Source of the DNA: Pseudomonas sp. SDI
GTDB lineage: Bacteria > Pseudomonadota > Gammaproteobacteria > Pseudomonadales > Pseudomonadaceae
NCBI RefSeq assembly: GCF_003105155.1
Contig: NZ_QETK01000027.1
Span: forward strand, 1-64,000
Reading direction: 5' to 3'
Length of the DNA stretch: 64,000 nucleotides
Position numbers and translations under genes: made by a program. Below are positions 41,862 to 52,101 of the stretch, piece by piece. The notes below the pieces were generated by a model. It was given only the letters and a program-made list of their open reading frames with translations, was not told where the DNA came from and did no database searches. The first letter of the stretch is position 1. Every line of letters begins with the position of its first letter.

Positions 41862-43423
41862 CCGCTAGAGAGCAGAAGCGCCACCCTATTTCTACCGGGT
41901 CCGAGTGGACATTCGAGCTCATCCAGGCCTATGACCGTGAGATCAGCCGCCTGGCCGAGCGCTATGCCCTGGACACTTACCCCAACCAGATCGAGGTAAT
42001 CACCGCCGAGCAGATGATGGATGCCTACGCGTCGGTCGGCATGCCGCTGGGCTATCACCATTGGTCCTACGGCAAGCATTTCCTCAGCACCGAGAAGTCC
42101 TACAGCCGCGGCCAGATGGGCCTGGCGTACGAGATCGTGATCAACTCCGACCCGTGCATCGCCTACCTGATGGAAGAAAACACCATCTGCATGCAGGCAC
42201 TGGTGGTGGCTCACGCCTGTTATGGGCATAACAGCTTCTTCAAGGGCAACTACCTGTTCCGCACCTGGACCGACGCCAGCTCGATCATCGACTATCTGGT
42301 GTTCGCCAAGCAGTACATCACCCAGTGCGAGGAACGTCATGGCATCGATGCGGTGGAGGACCTGCTCGACTCCTGCCACGCCCTGATGAACTACGGTGTC
42401 GACCGTTACAAACGGCCCTACCCGATTTCCGCCGAGGAGGAACGCCGGCGGCAGAAGGACCGTGAAGAGCACCTGCAGAAGCAGATCAACGACCTCTGGC
42501 GGACCATCCCCAAAGGCACCGACAAGAACAGCGAGAAGGACAACGCCCGGTTCCCCGCCGAACCGCAGGAGAACATCCTCTATTTCATCGAGAAGCACGC
42601 GCCGTTGCTCGAACCCTGGCAGCGGGAAATTGTGCGGATCGTGCGCAAGATTGCGCAGTACTTCTATCCGCAGCGGCAAACCCAGGTGATGAACGAAGGC
42701 TGGGCAACGTTCTGGCACTACACCCTGATGAATGACCTGTACGACGAAGGCCTGGTCACCGAGGGCTTCATGATGGAGTTCCTCCAGTCGCACACCAGCG
42801 TGGTGTTCCAACCGGGCTTCGACAGCCCCTACTACAGCGGCATCAACCCCTATGCACTGGGCTTTGCCATGTACCGCGACATCCGCCGGATGTGCGAGCA
42901 TCCCACCGAGGAAGACCGCCGCTGGTTCCCGGACATTGCCGGTAGCGACTGGCTGTCGACCCTCAAGTTCGCCATGAGCAGCTTCAAGGACGAGAGCTTC
43001 ATCCTGCAGTACCTTTCGCCCACGGTGATCCGCGACCTCAAGCTGTTCAGCATCCTCGACGACGACCAGAAGGACGACCTGCTGGTGCCGGCCATCCACG
43101 ACGAAAGCGGTTACCGGATCATTCGCGAAACCCTGGCCGCCCAGTACAACCTGGGCAACCGGGAACCGAACATCCAGATCTGGAGCATCGACCGCCGTGG
43201 CGACCGTTCGCTGACCTTGCGCCACCAACAGCACGACCGCAAACCACTGGGCGACTCCACCGAGGAGGTACTCAAGCACCTGCACCGGCTGTGGGGCTTC
43301 GACATTCACCTGGAAACGGTACAAGGCGAACAGGTGATGAAAACTTTCCACGTCCCCCCAAAGGGTGAACACGGCAGCGACGGCGACTACGGGCGCCTGG
43401 ATCTGGCTGTCGTGCACTTGTGA
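41858..43423 (+). CDS. ycgB: SpoVR family protein (YcgB)
   Basis: A 521-residue cytoplasmic protein of the SpoVR family, first named for spore cortex formation in Bacillus but widespread in non-sporulating bacteria. Family signatures are MPLGYHHWSYGKHF, HACYGHNSFFKGNYLF and NEGWATFWHYT. The His/Glu-rich central motifs (HxxxGHN, NEGWA) look like a metal site, but no activity is established. Coupled to yeaH by ATGA. Confidence 0.93.
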   Translation: MTAREQKRHPISTGSEWTFELIQAYDREISRLAERYALDTYPNQIEVITAEQMMDAYASVGMPLGYHHWSYGKHFLSTEKSYSRGQMGLAYEIVINSDPCIAYLMEENTICMQALVVAHACYGHNSFFKGNYLFRTWTDASSIIDYLVFAKQYITQCEERHGIDAVEDLLDSCHALMNYGVDRYKRPYPISAEEERRRQKDREEHLQKQINDLWRTIPKGTDKNSEKDNARFPAEPQENILYFIEKHAPLLEPWQREIVRIVRKIAQYFYPQRQTQVMNEGWATFWHYTLMNDLYDEGLVTEGFMMEFLQSHTSVVFQPGFDSPYYSGINPYALGFAMYRDIRRMCEHPTEEDRRWFPDIAGSDWLSTLKFAMSSFKDESFILQYLSPTVIRDLKLFSILDDDQKDDLLVPAIHDESGYRIIRETLAAQYNLGNREPNIQIWSIDRRGDRSLTLRHQQHDRKPLGDSTEEVLKHLHRLWGFDIHLETVQGEQVMKTFHVPPKGEHGSDGDYGRLDLAVVHL

Positions 43424-43480
43424 GCCACGACCTCCGTTGCGGCCAGACAGGGTATCCTGTGGCCTCAACGGAGGTATTTC

Positions 43481-44710
43481 ATGCAGATCTATAAAGTCGG
43501 CGGAGTCGTACGCGACCGCTTGCTCGGGCTGGCCGATGCCGATGTCGACCGCGTGGTGGTCGGCGCCACGGTCGAGCAGATGCTCGCCTTGGGCTATCGC
43601 CCGGTGGGCGCGGATTTCCCGGTGTTCCTGCACCCGCAAACCGGCGACGAATACGCCCTGGCACGCACCGAACGCAAGAGCGGGCGCGGCTACGGCGGTT
43701 TCACCTTCCATGCCAGCCCCGAGGTTACCCTCGAGGAAGACCTGATTCGTCGCGACCTGACCATCAACGCCATGGCCGAGGACGACGACGGGCGGATTAC
43801 CGATCCCTTCAACGGCCAGCAAGATCTCAAAGACCGCATTTTGCGCCACATATCGCCGGCATTCGCCGAAGATCCCCTGCGCGTGCTGCGGGTTGCACGT
43901 TTTGCCGCCCGTTTCGCCGGGCTCGGCTTCACGGTGGCGCCAGAGACGCTGGAACTGATGCGGCAGTTAAGCGAATCCGGCGAGTTGCAAGCGCTCACGC
44001 CTGAGCGCAGCTGGCGGGAAATTGCCCGTGCGCTGATGGCGGATCACCCGCAGGTGTTCATCCAGGTGCTGCGCGACTGCGGCGCGCTGAAAGAGCTGCT
44101 GCCGGAGCTCGATGCACTGTTCGGCGTGCCGCAGCCGGTGGCCCATCACCCGGAAGTCGACACCGGCGCGCACACCCTGGCGGTACTGGCGCAGGCGGCG
44201 CAGCATGGGCAACCGCTGACCGTACGCTGGGCCTGCCTGCTGCACGATCTGGGCAAGGGCTTGACCCCGCAAACAGAATGGCCACGACACATCGCCCATG
44301 AACAGCGTGGGCTGAAGCTGATTGGCGCGGTGAACCAGCGTTTCAAGGTGCCGCGCGACTGCCAGGAGCTGGCGTTGCTGGTCGGCGAGTACCACACCCA
44401 TGGCCATCGGGCGCTGGAACTGAAAGCCTCGACCCTGCTGGAGCTGCTACAAAGCTTCGATGTGTACCGGCGTCCGGAGCGCTTTGAAGCGTTCATCGCT
44501 GCCTGCGAAATGGATGCGCGTGGGCGCCTGGGGCTGGAGGAGCGGCTTTATCCACAGGCCGACTACCTGCGCGGCGCGGCGCAGGCGGCACGTAGCGTGG
44601 CGGTGCCTCCACTGGTACAGCAAGGCCTCACCGGCCAGGCACTGGGCGAGGCGATCAAACGCGAACGGTTGAAGGCACTGCAAGCTTACAAGGCGGCACA
44701 GGCCGAGTGA
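43481..44710 (+). CDS. cca: multifunctional CCA-adding enzyme
   Basis: Adds or repairs the 3' CCA of tRNA. The 409-residue protein has the class II nucleotidyltransferase head (YKVGGVVRDRLLG with catalytic Asp21 and Asp23 in ADVDRVVVG), RRDLTINAMA and an HD phosphohydrolase domain (LLHDLGKG), as in E. coli. GGAGG precedes the ATG. Followed by a REP-like stretch. Confidence 0.95.
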   Translation: MQIYKVGGVVRDRLLGLADADVDRVVVGATVEQMLALGYRPVGADFPVFLHPQTGDEYALARTERKSGRGYGGFTFHASPEVTLEEDLIRRDLTINAMAEDDDGRITDPFNGQQDLKDRILRHISPAFAEDPLRVLRVARFAARFAGLGFTVAPETLELMRQLSESGELQALTPERSWREIARALMADHPQVFIQVLRDCGALKELLPELDALFGVPQPVAHHPEVDTGAHTLAVLAQAAQHGQPLTVRWACLLHDLGKGLTPQTEWPRHIAHEQRGLKLIGAVNQRFKVPRDCQELALLVGEYHTHGHRALELKASTLLELLQSFDVYRRPERFEAFIAACEMDARGRLGLEERLYPQADYLRGAAQAARSVAVPPLVQQGLTGQALGEAIKRERLKALQAYKAAQAE

Positions 44711-44728
44711 TTCGGTGGCGACTCCATC

Positions 44729-44780
44729 GTGGGAGCGGCGATGCGGCGCCGCGACGCGTACCGCGATGAGGCCGCCACCG
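44729..44780. repeat. degenerate REP-like element
   Basis: GTGGGAGCGGCG, GCGGCGCCGC and CCGCGATGAGGCCGCC within 50 bases resemble a diverged REP unit. It lies between the convergent cca and folK genes and may act as a transcription stop. Confidence 0.5.
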
Positions 44781-44782
44781 CT

Positions 44783-45298
44783 CTAAAAATCATCCGCCGT
44801 CAGTTGCTGGCCGCGCCACTCAAACGGCACCGGCGCCAACACCTGCTCGATCTGCGCGTCGCGCCACAGTTGCGCCATGGTCTTGTTCACGCCTGGGTGC
44901 AGCAGCGTCGGCGCAATCAACGACAGCGGCCAAAGCACAAAGGCGTTCTTCAGGATTTCCGCGCGCGGCAGCACCAGCCCATCGAAATTGCCATGCAGAT
45001 CGCCATACAGCAGCACATCGATGTCCAGCGGCAAGCCCTTGCGCTCCGGTGCGTAGCGGCCGTTGTCGGCTTCGATGAACTTGAGACGGCGGTCCAGCTC
45101 GATCAACGGTAGCGCGGTCAGCCCGGTGACCACCAGATTGAAGAACGGACCGCTCTTGATCCCCACCGCCTGGCTTTCGAACACCGCCGAACAGCGCATG
45201 TCCTGCAGCAACCCGGCCAGCGCATCGAGCCCGGCGGTCAGGTGCTGCTCACGCTCGATATTGCTACCGAGGCCAAGGTAAACCCGGGTCAGAGACAT
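44783..45298 (-). CDS. folK: 2-amino-4-hydroxy-6-hydroxymethyldihydropteridine pyrophosphokinase
   Basis: HPPK of folate synthesis, 171 residues. Family motifs are YLGLGSNIEREQHL at the N-terminus, GPFFNLV and LDIDVLLYGD; RYAPERKGLPLD stands where the family has the R-W-P-R loop. The start overlaps the folB end by 10 bases. A second folK elsewhere is usual in Pseudomonas. Confidence 0.93.
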   Translation of the reverse strand: MSLTRVYLGLGSNIEREQHLTAGLDALAGLLQDMRCSAVFESQAVGIKSGPFFNLVVTGLTALPLIELDRRLKFIEADNGRYAPERKGLPLDIDVLLYGDLHGNFDGLVLPRAEILKNAFVLWPLSLIAPTLLHPGVNKTMAQLWRDAQIEQVLAPVPFEWRGQQLTADDF

Positions 45299-45642
45299 CC
45301 GCGCTCGATCTCCACGCCCACACCGCTGGCGGCCGGCACGGCGCCCGGCTTGGTCAGTTTCAACTGCAGCCAGGGAATCTGGAACTCGTCCATCAGCACC
45401 TGCGCCAGGCGCTCGGCGAAGGTCTCGACCAACTGGTACTGCGCCTGCTCGGCAAACGCCTGGACCCGCGCCGAAACGCTGGCATAGTCGAGCGCCAGGG
45501 TCAGGTCATCGCCGGCCGCAGCCGGGCGGTTATCCCAGGCGAATCGCAGGTCCAGCCGCAGGCACTGGCGAATACCGCGCTCCCAATCGTAGGCGCCGAT
45601 CACGGTGTCGACTTCCAGCCCCTCGATGAACACTCTGTCCAA
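45289..45642 (-). CDS. folB: dihydroneopterin aldolase
   Basis: Makes 6-hydroxymethyldihydropterin, the HPPK substrate, 117 residues. DRVFIEGLEVDTVIGAYDWER holds the catalytic glutamate and LVETFAERLA the second motif; the catalytic lysine is in LKLTKPGAVP. The start is TTG at 45642, 6 bases after GGAGAG; the frame runs 8 codons further but family alignment starts here. Confidence 0.93.
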   Translation of the reverse strand: MDRVFIEGLEVDTVIGAYDWERGIRQCLRLDLRFAWDNRPAAAGDDLTLALDYASVSARVQAFAEQAQYQLVETFAERLAQVLMDEFQIPWLQLKLTKPGAVPAASGVGVEIERGCL

Positions 45643-45716
45643 GCACTTCTCTCCACAGCACGACAAGGGCGCTGAGCGCCGTTAGAATCAGGGCGTCCTC
45701 GCCCGGAATAGTTAGC

Positions 45717-46286
45717 ATGTTTTGGTTACTGGCACTGCTCGCCTACCTGCTTGGCTCGCTGTCCTTCGCCATTGTCCTCAGCCGCCTCAACGGCAGCCCC
45801 GACCCGCGCATGAGCGGTTCAGGCAATGCCGGCGCGACCAACATGTTGCGCCTGGCAGGCAAGAAACTGGCAGTCATGACCCTGCTCGGCGATCTGCTCA
45901 AAGGCCTGCTGCCGGTACTGGTCGCCAGCCTGGTCGGCCTCGACGAACAACAGCAAGCCTGGATCGGCCTGTGCGCCGTCATCGGCCACCTGTTCCCACT
46001 GTACTTCTGTTTCCGTGGCGGCAAAGGCGTGGCCACTGCCGCCGGGATGCTGCTGGGCCTGTATCCCCCCGCCGCACTGCTGGCCATCGGCGCCTGGCTG
46101 CTGACCTTCTACCTGACCCGCACCAGCTCACTGGCCGCATTGATCGCCACGCCGCTCACCCTGCCATTGCTGGCCTGGCGCGAGCCGGAAGCACTACTGC
46201 CGATGAGCGTGCTGACGGTGCTCATCGTCTGGCGTCATCGCGGCAATCTACGCGACCTTTTTGCCGGACGCGAACGGCATTTCTGA
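45717..46286 (+). CDS. plsY: acyl-phosphate glycerol-3-phosphate acyltransferase
   Basis: Inner-membrane enzyme starting phospholipid synthesis from acyl phosphate, 189 residues, five transmembrane segments. Motifs are GSGNAGATNMLR, GHLFPLYFCFRGGKGVATAAG and RTSSLAAL. Divergent from folB with a 74-base gap. Confidence 0.95.
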   Translation: MFWLLALLAYLLGSLSFAIVLSRLNGSPDPRMSGSGNAGATNMLRLAGKKLAVMTLLGDLLKGLLPVLVASLVGLDEQQQAWIGLCAVIGHLFPLYFCFRGGKGVATAAGMLLGLYPPAALLAIGAWLLTFYLTRTSSLAALIATPLTLPLLAWREPEALLPMSVLTVLIVWRHRGNLRDLFAGRERHF

Positions 46287-46312
46287 TGCGTACGCAGGAA
46301 CCGAGCTCAGCT

Positions 46313-47338
46313 TCAGAGCGCCGGCAACTGCTCCATCGGCCAGCGCGCCTGGACGCTGATGGCCAGGGTTTCCTGCTGCCCGGCCTGCAACCGCTGGCAG
46401 CCGGCATAGGCGATCATCGCACCGTTGTCGGTGCAGAATTGTGGCCGCGCGTAGTACACATTGCCCTTGAGCCCGGCGAGCATGTCTTCCAGCGAAGCAC
46501 GCAGCGCCTTGTTGGCACTGACGCCGCCGGCAATCACCAGGCGCTTGAGGCCGGTGTGCTTGAGCGCACGCTTGCACTTGATGGTCAGAGTCTCCACCAC
46601 CGCCTGCTGGAAGGCCAGCGACACGTCGCAACGGGTCTGCTCACCGTCGTCGCCAGAACGCTGGCACTGCTGCCAGGTGTTCAAGGCGAAGGTTTTCAGG
46701 CCACTGAAGCTGAATTGCAGGCCCGGACGGTCGGTCATCGGCCGCGGGAACACAAACCGACCCGGCACGCCTTTTTCGGCCAGGCGGGCGATTTCCGGCC
46801 CGCCCGGATAATTCAGACCCATCAGCTTGGCGGTCTTGTCGAACGCTTCGCCGGCGGCGTCGTCGAGGCTCTCGCCGAGGAGCTCGTATTGACCAATGCC
46901 GTCGACGCGCACCAACTGGGTATGACCGCCCGACACCAACAATGCGACGAACGGAAACTCAGGGGGCGTCTCTTCCAGCATCGGTGCCAGCAGGTGGCCT
47001 TCCATGTGGTGCACGCCAAGGGCTGGAATGCCCCAGGCAAACGCCAGCGCCTGGGCACACGAAGCACCGACCAGCAGCGCCCCGACCAGGCCGGGGCCCG
47101 CGGTGTAGGCGATTGCGTCGATCTCGGTGGCGACACAGTCGGCCTCGGCCAGCACCTGACGAATCAGGGGTAGCATGCGCTTGACGTGATCACGCGATGC
47201 CAGCTCCGGCACCACCCCGCCATAGGCGCGGTGCAGGTCGATCTGGCTGAACAATGCGTCGGCCAGCAAGCCGCGTTCACTGTCGTATAATGCGACGCCG
47301 GTTTCGTCGCAGGATGTTTCCAATCCCAGTACTAGCAT
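46313..47338 (-). CDS. tsaD: tRNA N6-adenosine threonylcarbamoyltransferase
   Basis: Catalyses t6A37 formation on ANN-decoding tRNAs. The 341-residue ASKHA-fold protein starts MLVLGLETSCDET and has the metal-binding HMEGH and the motifs VSGGHTQLV and VIAGGVSANKALR. Divergent from rpsU and convergent with plsY. Confidence 0.97.
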   Translation of the reverse strand: MLVLGLETSCDETGVALYDSERGLLADALFSQIDLHRAYGGVVPELASRDHVKRMLPLIRQVLAEADCVATEIDAIAYTAGPGLVGALLVGASCAQALAFAWGIPALGVHHMEGHLLAPMLEETPPEFPFVALLVSGGHTQLVRVDGIGQYELLGESLDDAAGEAFDKTAKLMGLNYPGGPEIARLAEKGVPGRFVFPRPMTDRPGLQFSFSGLKTFALNTWQQCQRSGDDGEQTRCDVSLAFQQAVVETLTIKCKRALKHTGLKRLVIAGGVSANKALRASLEDMLAGLKGNVYYARPQFCTDNGAMIAYAGCQRLQAGQQETLAISVQARWPMEQLPAL

Positions 47339-47425
47339 GGGTCTGCGCCTTGTTTAGGCTGAATTCGAAGGCGCGCATGATAGTCCTCGCTCCCGGTGCC
47401 GACCAGCGGTTTTCGATCAGAGGCT

Positions 47426-47454
47426 TTGCATTCCGGCTGGCTAAGGGTTAACAT
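47426..47454 (+). promoter_or_regulatory. rpsU-dnaG-rpoD promoter
   Basis: TTGCAT (47426-47431), a 17-base spacer and TAACAT (47449-47454), about 85 bases before rpsU. An inverted repeat TAAGGGTT-N9-AACCCTTA (47442-47466) covers the -10 and start site, a good place for a regulator. Confidence 0.6.
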
Positions 47455-47539
47455 CCGCAACCCTTAAAAACCGACGTTCTCCAGTGCACATTTTTGCCAC
47501 GAGTTCGTTGACCCCGGTAATGAATGAAGGTAGCTCTGG

Positions 47540-47755
47540 ATGCCAGCCGTCAAAGTTAAAGAGAACGAACCCTTCGACGTAGCTCTGCGTCGTTTCAAGC
47601 GCTCCTGCGAAAAAGCCGGTGTACTGGCTGAAGTTCGTAGCCGCGAATTTTACGAGAAGCCAACTTCTGAGCGTAAGCGCAAAGCAGCAGCTGCTGTTAA
47701 GCGTCACGCCAAGAAAGTTCAGCGCGAACAGCGCCGCGCCGTTCGTCTGTACTAA
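47540..47755 (+). CDS. rpsU: 30S ribosomal protein S21
   Basis: Small basic ribosomal protein, 71 residues, with the family start [21 protein letters not shown] and a Lys/Arg-rich C-terminus. First gene of the macromolecular-synthesis cluster with dnaG and rpoD, as in other gammaproteobacteria. GAAGG lies 9 bases before the ATG. Confidence 0.98.
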
Positions 47756-48074
47756 TACAGACTAGCGTCGCAAGCTTCTGCCTTGCCCGGCCCAAAGCCG
47801 GGCTGCCGGCAGATGTTGCTGTTTTCTCCGACAACTGACCTTCGGGTCGCTTGTCAGAGACGTCCATGCTGCTTGCCAGCAAGGACAAGCCTGCCTAAAT
47901 CGTCAGAACTGGCCTCAACGCCAGCAGTGCACGTCACCCTGACGAGCCTTAACCGGCTGCAGACGAGCACACCCTTCCGAATTCTGTGTTACGCCATTCG
48001 ACACCGTTCGAATGCGCAGCCGTTCCCGCAGCATTAGCGATTACACTTTCTGTTCGCCTGATGATGAGAGAGCC
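47756..48074 (+). promoter_or_regulatory. structured rpsU-dnaG intergenic region
   Basis: A 319-base non-coding stretch. It holds a strong hairpin, GCCCGGC-CCAAA-GCCGGGC (about 47787-47805), followed by a T-rich segment (about 47815-47827), then GACAACTGACC-TTCGG-GTCGCTTGTC (about 47838-47863). In E. coli this gap carries a partial terminator and an RNase E site that set the S21:primase ratio; the same role is inferred here. No further gene is visible. Confidence 0.55.
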
Positions 48075-50060
48075 ATGGCCGGGCTAATCCCCCAAAGTTT
48101 TATCGACGACCTCCTCAACCGTACCGACATTGTCGATGTGGTGAGTTCGCGCGTTCAACTGAAAAGGGCCGGCAAGAACCACACCGCGTGCTGCCCGTTC
48201 CACAAGGAGAAAACCCCCTCCTTCAGCGTCAGCCCCGACAAGCAGTTCTACTACTGCTTCGGCTGCGGCGCCGGCGGCAACGCGCTGGGCTTCATCATGG
48301 ACCACGACAACCTGGACTTCCCCCAGGCCGTCGAGGAGCTGGCCAAGGCCGCCGGCATGGAAGTGCCGCGCGAGGAAAGCGGGCGCGGGCACAAGCCCCG
48401 CCAACCGACCGACTCGCCGCTGTACCCGCTCCTGGAAGCCGCTGCCGAGTACTATCGGCAAGCGCTGAAAAGCCACCCCACACGCAAATCGGCGGTCGAC
48501 TACCTCAAGGGCCGCGGCCTGTCCGGCGAGATCGCCCGCGATTTCGGCCTGGGTTTCGCTCCGCCCGGCTGGGACAACCTGTTCAAGCACCTGAGCAGCG
48601 ACACCCTGCAACAAAAGGCCATGATCGATGCCGGCCTGCTGATCGAGAACGCCGACAGCGGCAAGCGTTACGACCGTTTCCGCGACCGGGTGATGTTCCC
48701 GATCCGCGACAGCCGCGGCCGGGTCATCGCCTTTGGCGGCCGGGTGCTCGGCGACGACAAGCCCAAATACCTGAACTCCCCGGAAACCCCGGTATTCCAC
48801 AAGGGCCAGGAGCTCTACGGGCTGTACGAGGCGCGCAAGTTCAACCGCAACCTCGACGAGATCATCGTCGTCGAAGGCTACATGGACGTCATTGCCCTGG
48901 CCCAGCAGGGCCTGCGCAATGCCGTGGCGACCCTCGGCACGGCCACCAGTGAAGAACACCTCAAGCGGCTGTTCCGCGTAGTGCCCAGTGTGCTGTTCTG
49001 CTTCGACGGCGACCAGGCTGGCCGCAACGCCGCCTGGCGCGCGCTGGAGGCCGCCCTGCCGAACCTGCAGGACGGGCGCAAGGCGCGCTTCCTGTTCCTG
49101 CCCGAAGGCGAAGACCCGGACACCCTGGTTCGCGCGGAAGGCACCGATGCCTTCCGCGCCCGGATCAACCAGCATGCGCAGCCGCTGGCCGACTATTTCT
49201 TCCAGCAGCTCACCGAAGAGGCCGACCCGCGCTCGCTCGAAGGCAAGGCGCACATGGCCACGCTAGCGGCACCGCTGATCGAAAAGGTCCCCGGCGCCAA
49301 CCTGCGCGCGCTGATGCGCAACCGTCTCAAGGAAATCACCGGGCTGGATAACCAGCAGGTCGAGCAACTGAGCCACAGCGCACCGAGCGACATGCCGCCG
49401 GCCTACGACCCGGGTATCGACTACGACGCGATCCCCGACTACAGCCCGGACTACAGCGATTTCCACCACGGCGAGTCGTTCCAGCCACAGCAACAGGCGT
49501 GGACGCCCGCGCAGGGTGGGCAGAAGAAAAAGTGGGAAGACAAACCCTGGGACAAGAACCGCAAGGGCAAGCCGTGGGACAAGAATGGCAAGCGCCAGGA
49601 GTTCCATCCACCGCGCGTGCCGACCTCGGTCGAGCCGCCAACGCTCAGCGCCCTGCGCACCCTGCTGCACCATCCGCAGTTGGCCAAGAAGGTCGAGGAT
49701 GCCAGCCACTTTGCGGCTGAAGAACACGTCTACGCCCAGCTGTTGATCGCCCTGCTCGAGGCGTTGCAGAAGAATCCTGAGCTACGCTCACTACAGCTGA
49801 TCGCACGCTGGCACGGCACCGAGCAAGGGCGCCTGCTGCGGGCACTGGCGGAAAAGGAATGGTTGATCGATGCCGACAACCTTGAACAACAGTTTTTCGA
49901 CACTATAACTAGCTTGTCCGCTCGCCAACGCGAGCGCAGCCTGGAACATCTGCTCAGGAAAGCACGTCAAAGTGAGTTGAGCGCAGAGGAAAAAAATCAG
50001 CTGCGCGACCTGCTAAGCCGAAATGTTCCCGCACAAACCCCGACCTCAACTGGCGCGTGA
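48075..50060 (+). CDS. dnaG: DNA primase
   Basis: Synthesises RNA primers at the replication fork, 661 residues. It has the zinc-binding domain (CCPFHKEKTPSFS and CFGCGAGG), the TOPRIM core (VVEGYMDVIAL; FDGDQAGRNAAWRA) and a C-terminal DnaB-binding helical domain. Between them, residues about 433-518 form an unusual linker: Tyr/Pro/Asp-rich, then Lys/Trp-rich with a repeated KPWDKN. I start at MAGLIPQSF; the frame extends 21 codons upstream. Confidence 0.96.
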   Translation: MAGLIPQSFIDDLLNRTDIVDVVSSRVQLKRAGKNHTACCPFHKEKTPSFSVSPDKQFYYCFGCGAGGNALGFIMDHDNLDFPQAVEELAKAAGMEVPREESGRGHKPRQPTDSPLYPLLEAAAEYYRQALKSHPTRKSAVDYLKGRGLSGEIARDFGLGFAPPGWDNLFKHLSSDTLQQKAMIDAGLLIENADSGKRYDRFRDRVMFPIRDSRGRVIAFGGRVLGDDKPKYLNSPETPVFHKGQELYGLYEARKFNRNLDEIIVVEGYMDVIALAQQGLRNAVATLGTATSEEHLKRLFRVVPSVLFCFDGDQAGRNAAWRALEAALPNLQDGRKARFLFLPEGEDPDTLVRAEGTDAFRARINQHAQPLADYFFQQLTEEADPRSLEGKAHMATLAAPLIEKVPGANLRALMRNRLKEITGLDNQQVEQLSHSAPSDMPPAYDPGIDYDAIPDYSPDYSDFHHGESFQPQQQAWTPAQGGQKKKWEDKPWDKNRKGKPWDKNGKRQEFHPPRVPTSVEPPTLSALRTLLHHPQLAKKVEDASHFAAEEHVYAQLLIALLEALQKNPELRSLQLIARWHGTEQGRLLRALAEKEWLIDADNLEQQFFDTITSLSARQRERSLEHLLRKARQSELSAEEKNQLRDLLSRNVPAQTPTSTGA

Positions 50061-50074
50061 GGTCCATGCTCGGG

Positions 50075-50080
50075 TATAAT
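50075..50080 (+). promoter_or_regulatory. -10 element in the dnaG-rpoD gap
   Basis: A perfect TATAAT 48 bases before rpoD, preceded by TGGCGC at an 18-base spacing, which is a poor -35. It may be a separate rpoD promoter. Confidence 0.35.
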
Positions 50081-50127
50081 CCTCGGCTTGTTTTTTGCCC
50101 GCCAAGACCTTCAGTGGATAGGGTGTT

Positions 50128-51975
<1,848 letters not shown>

Positions 51976-51979
51976 CGAC

Positions 51980-52010
51980 AAACCCCGGCAGCCGCCGGGG
52001 TTTTTCTTTT
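51980..52010 (+). terminator. rpoD terminator
   Basis: AAACCCCGGC-AGCC-GCCGGGGTTT followed by TTCTTTT; a classic intrinsic terminator directly after the rpoD stop. Confidence 0.93.
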
Positions 52011-52101
52011 CTGGCCGCCCATCTTTAAGACTTTCGCCACTGGCCCATGGGTGAAAGGCCCGTCTACACTCGAAGCAATCCACCTGTGTGACGAGGCCGC
52101 T

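Noticed and set aside
41816..43849. A 677-codon open frame antisense to spoVR and cca
   Set aside because: Covers two well-conserved genes; no recognisable domains.
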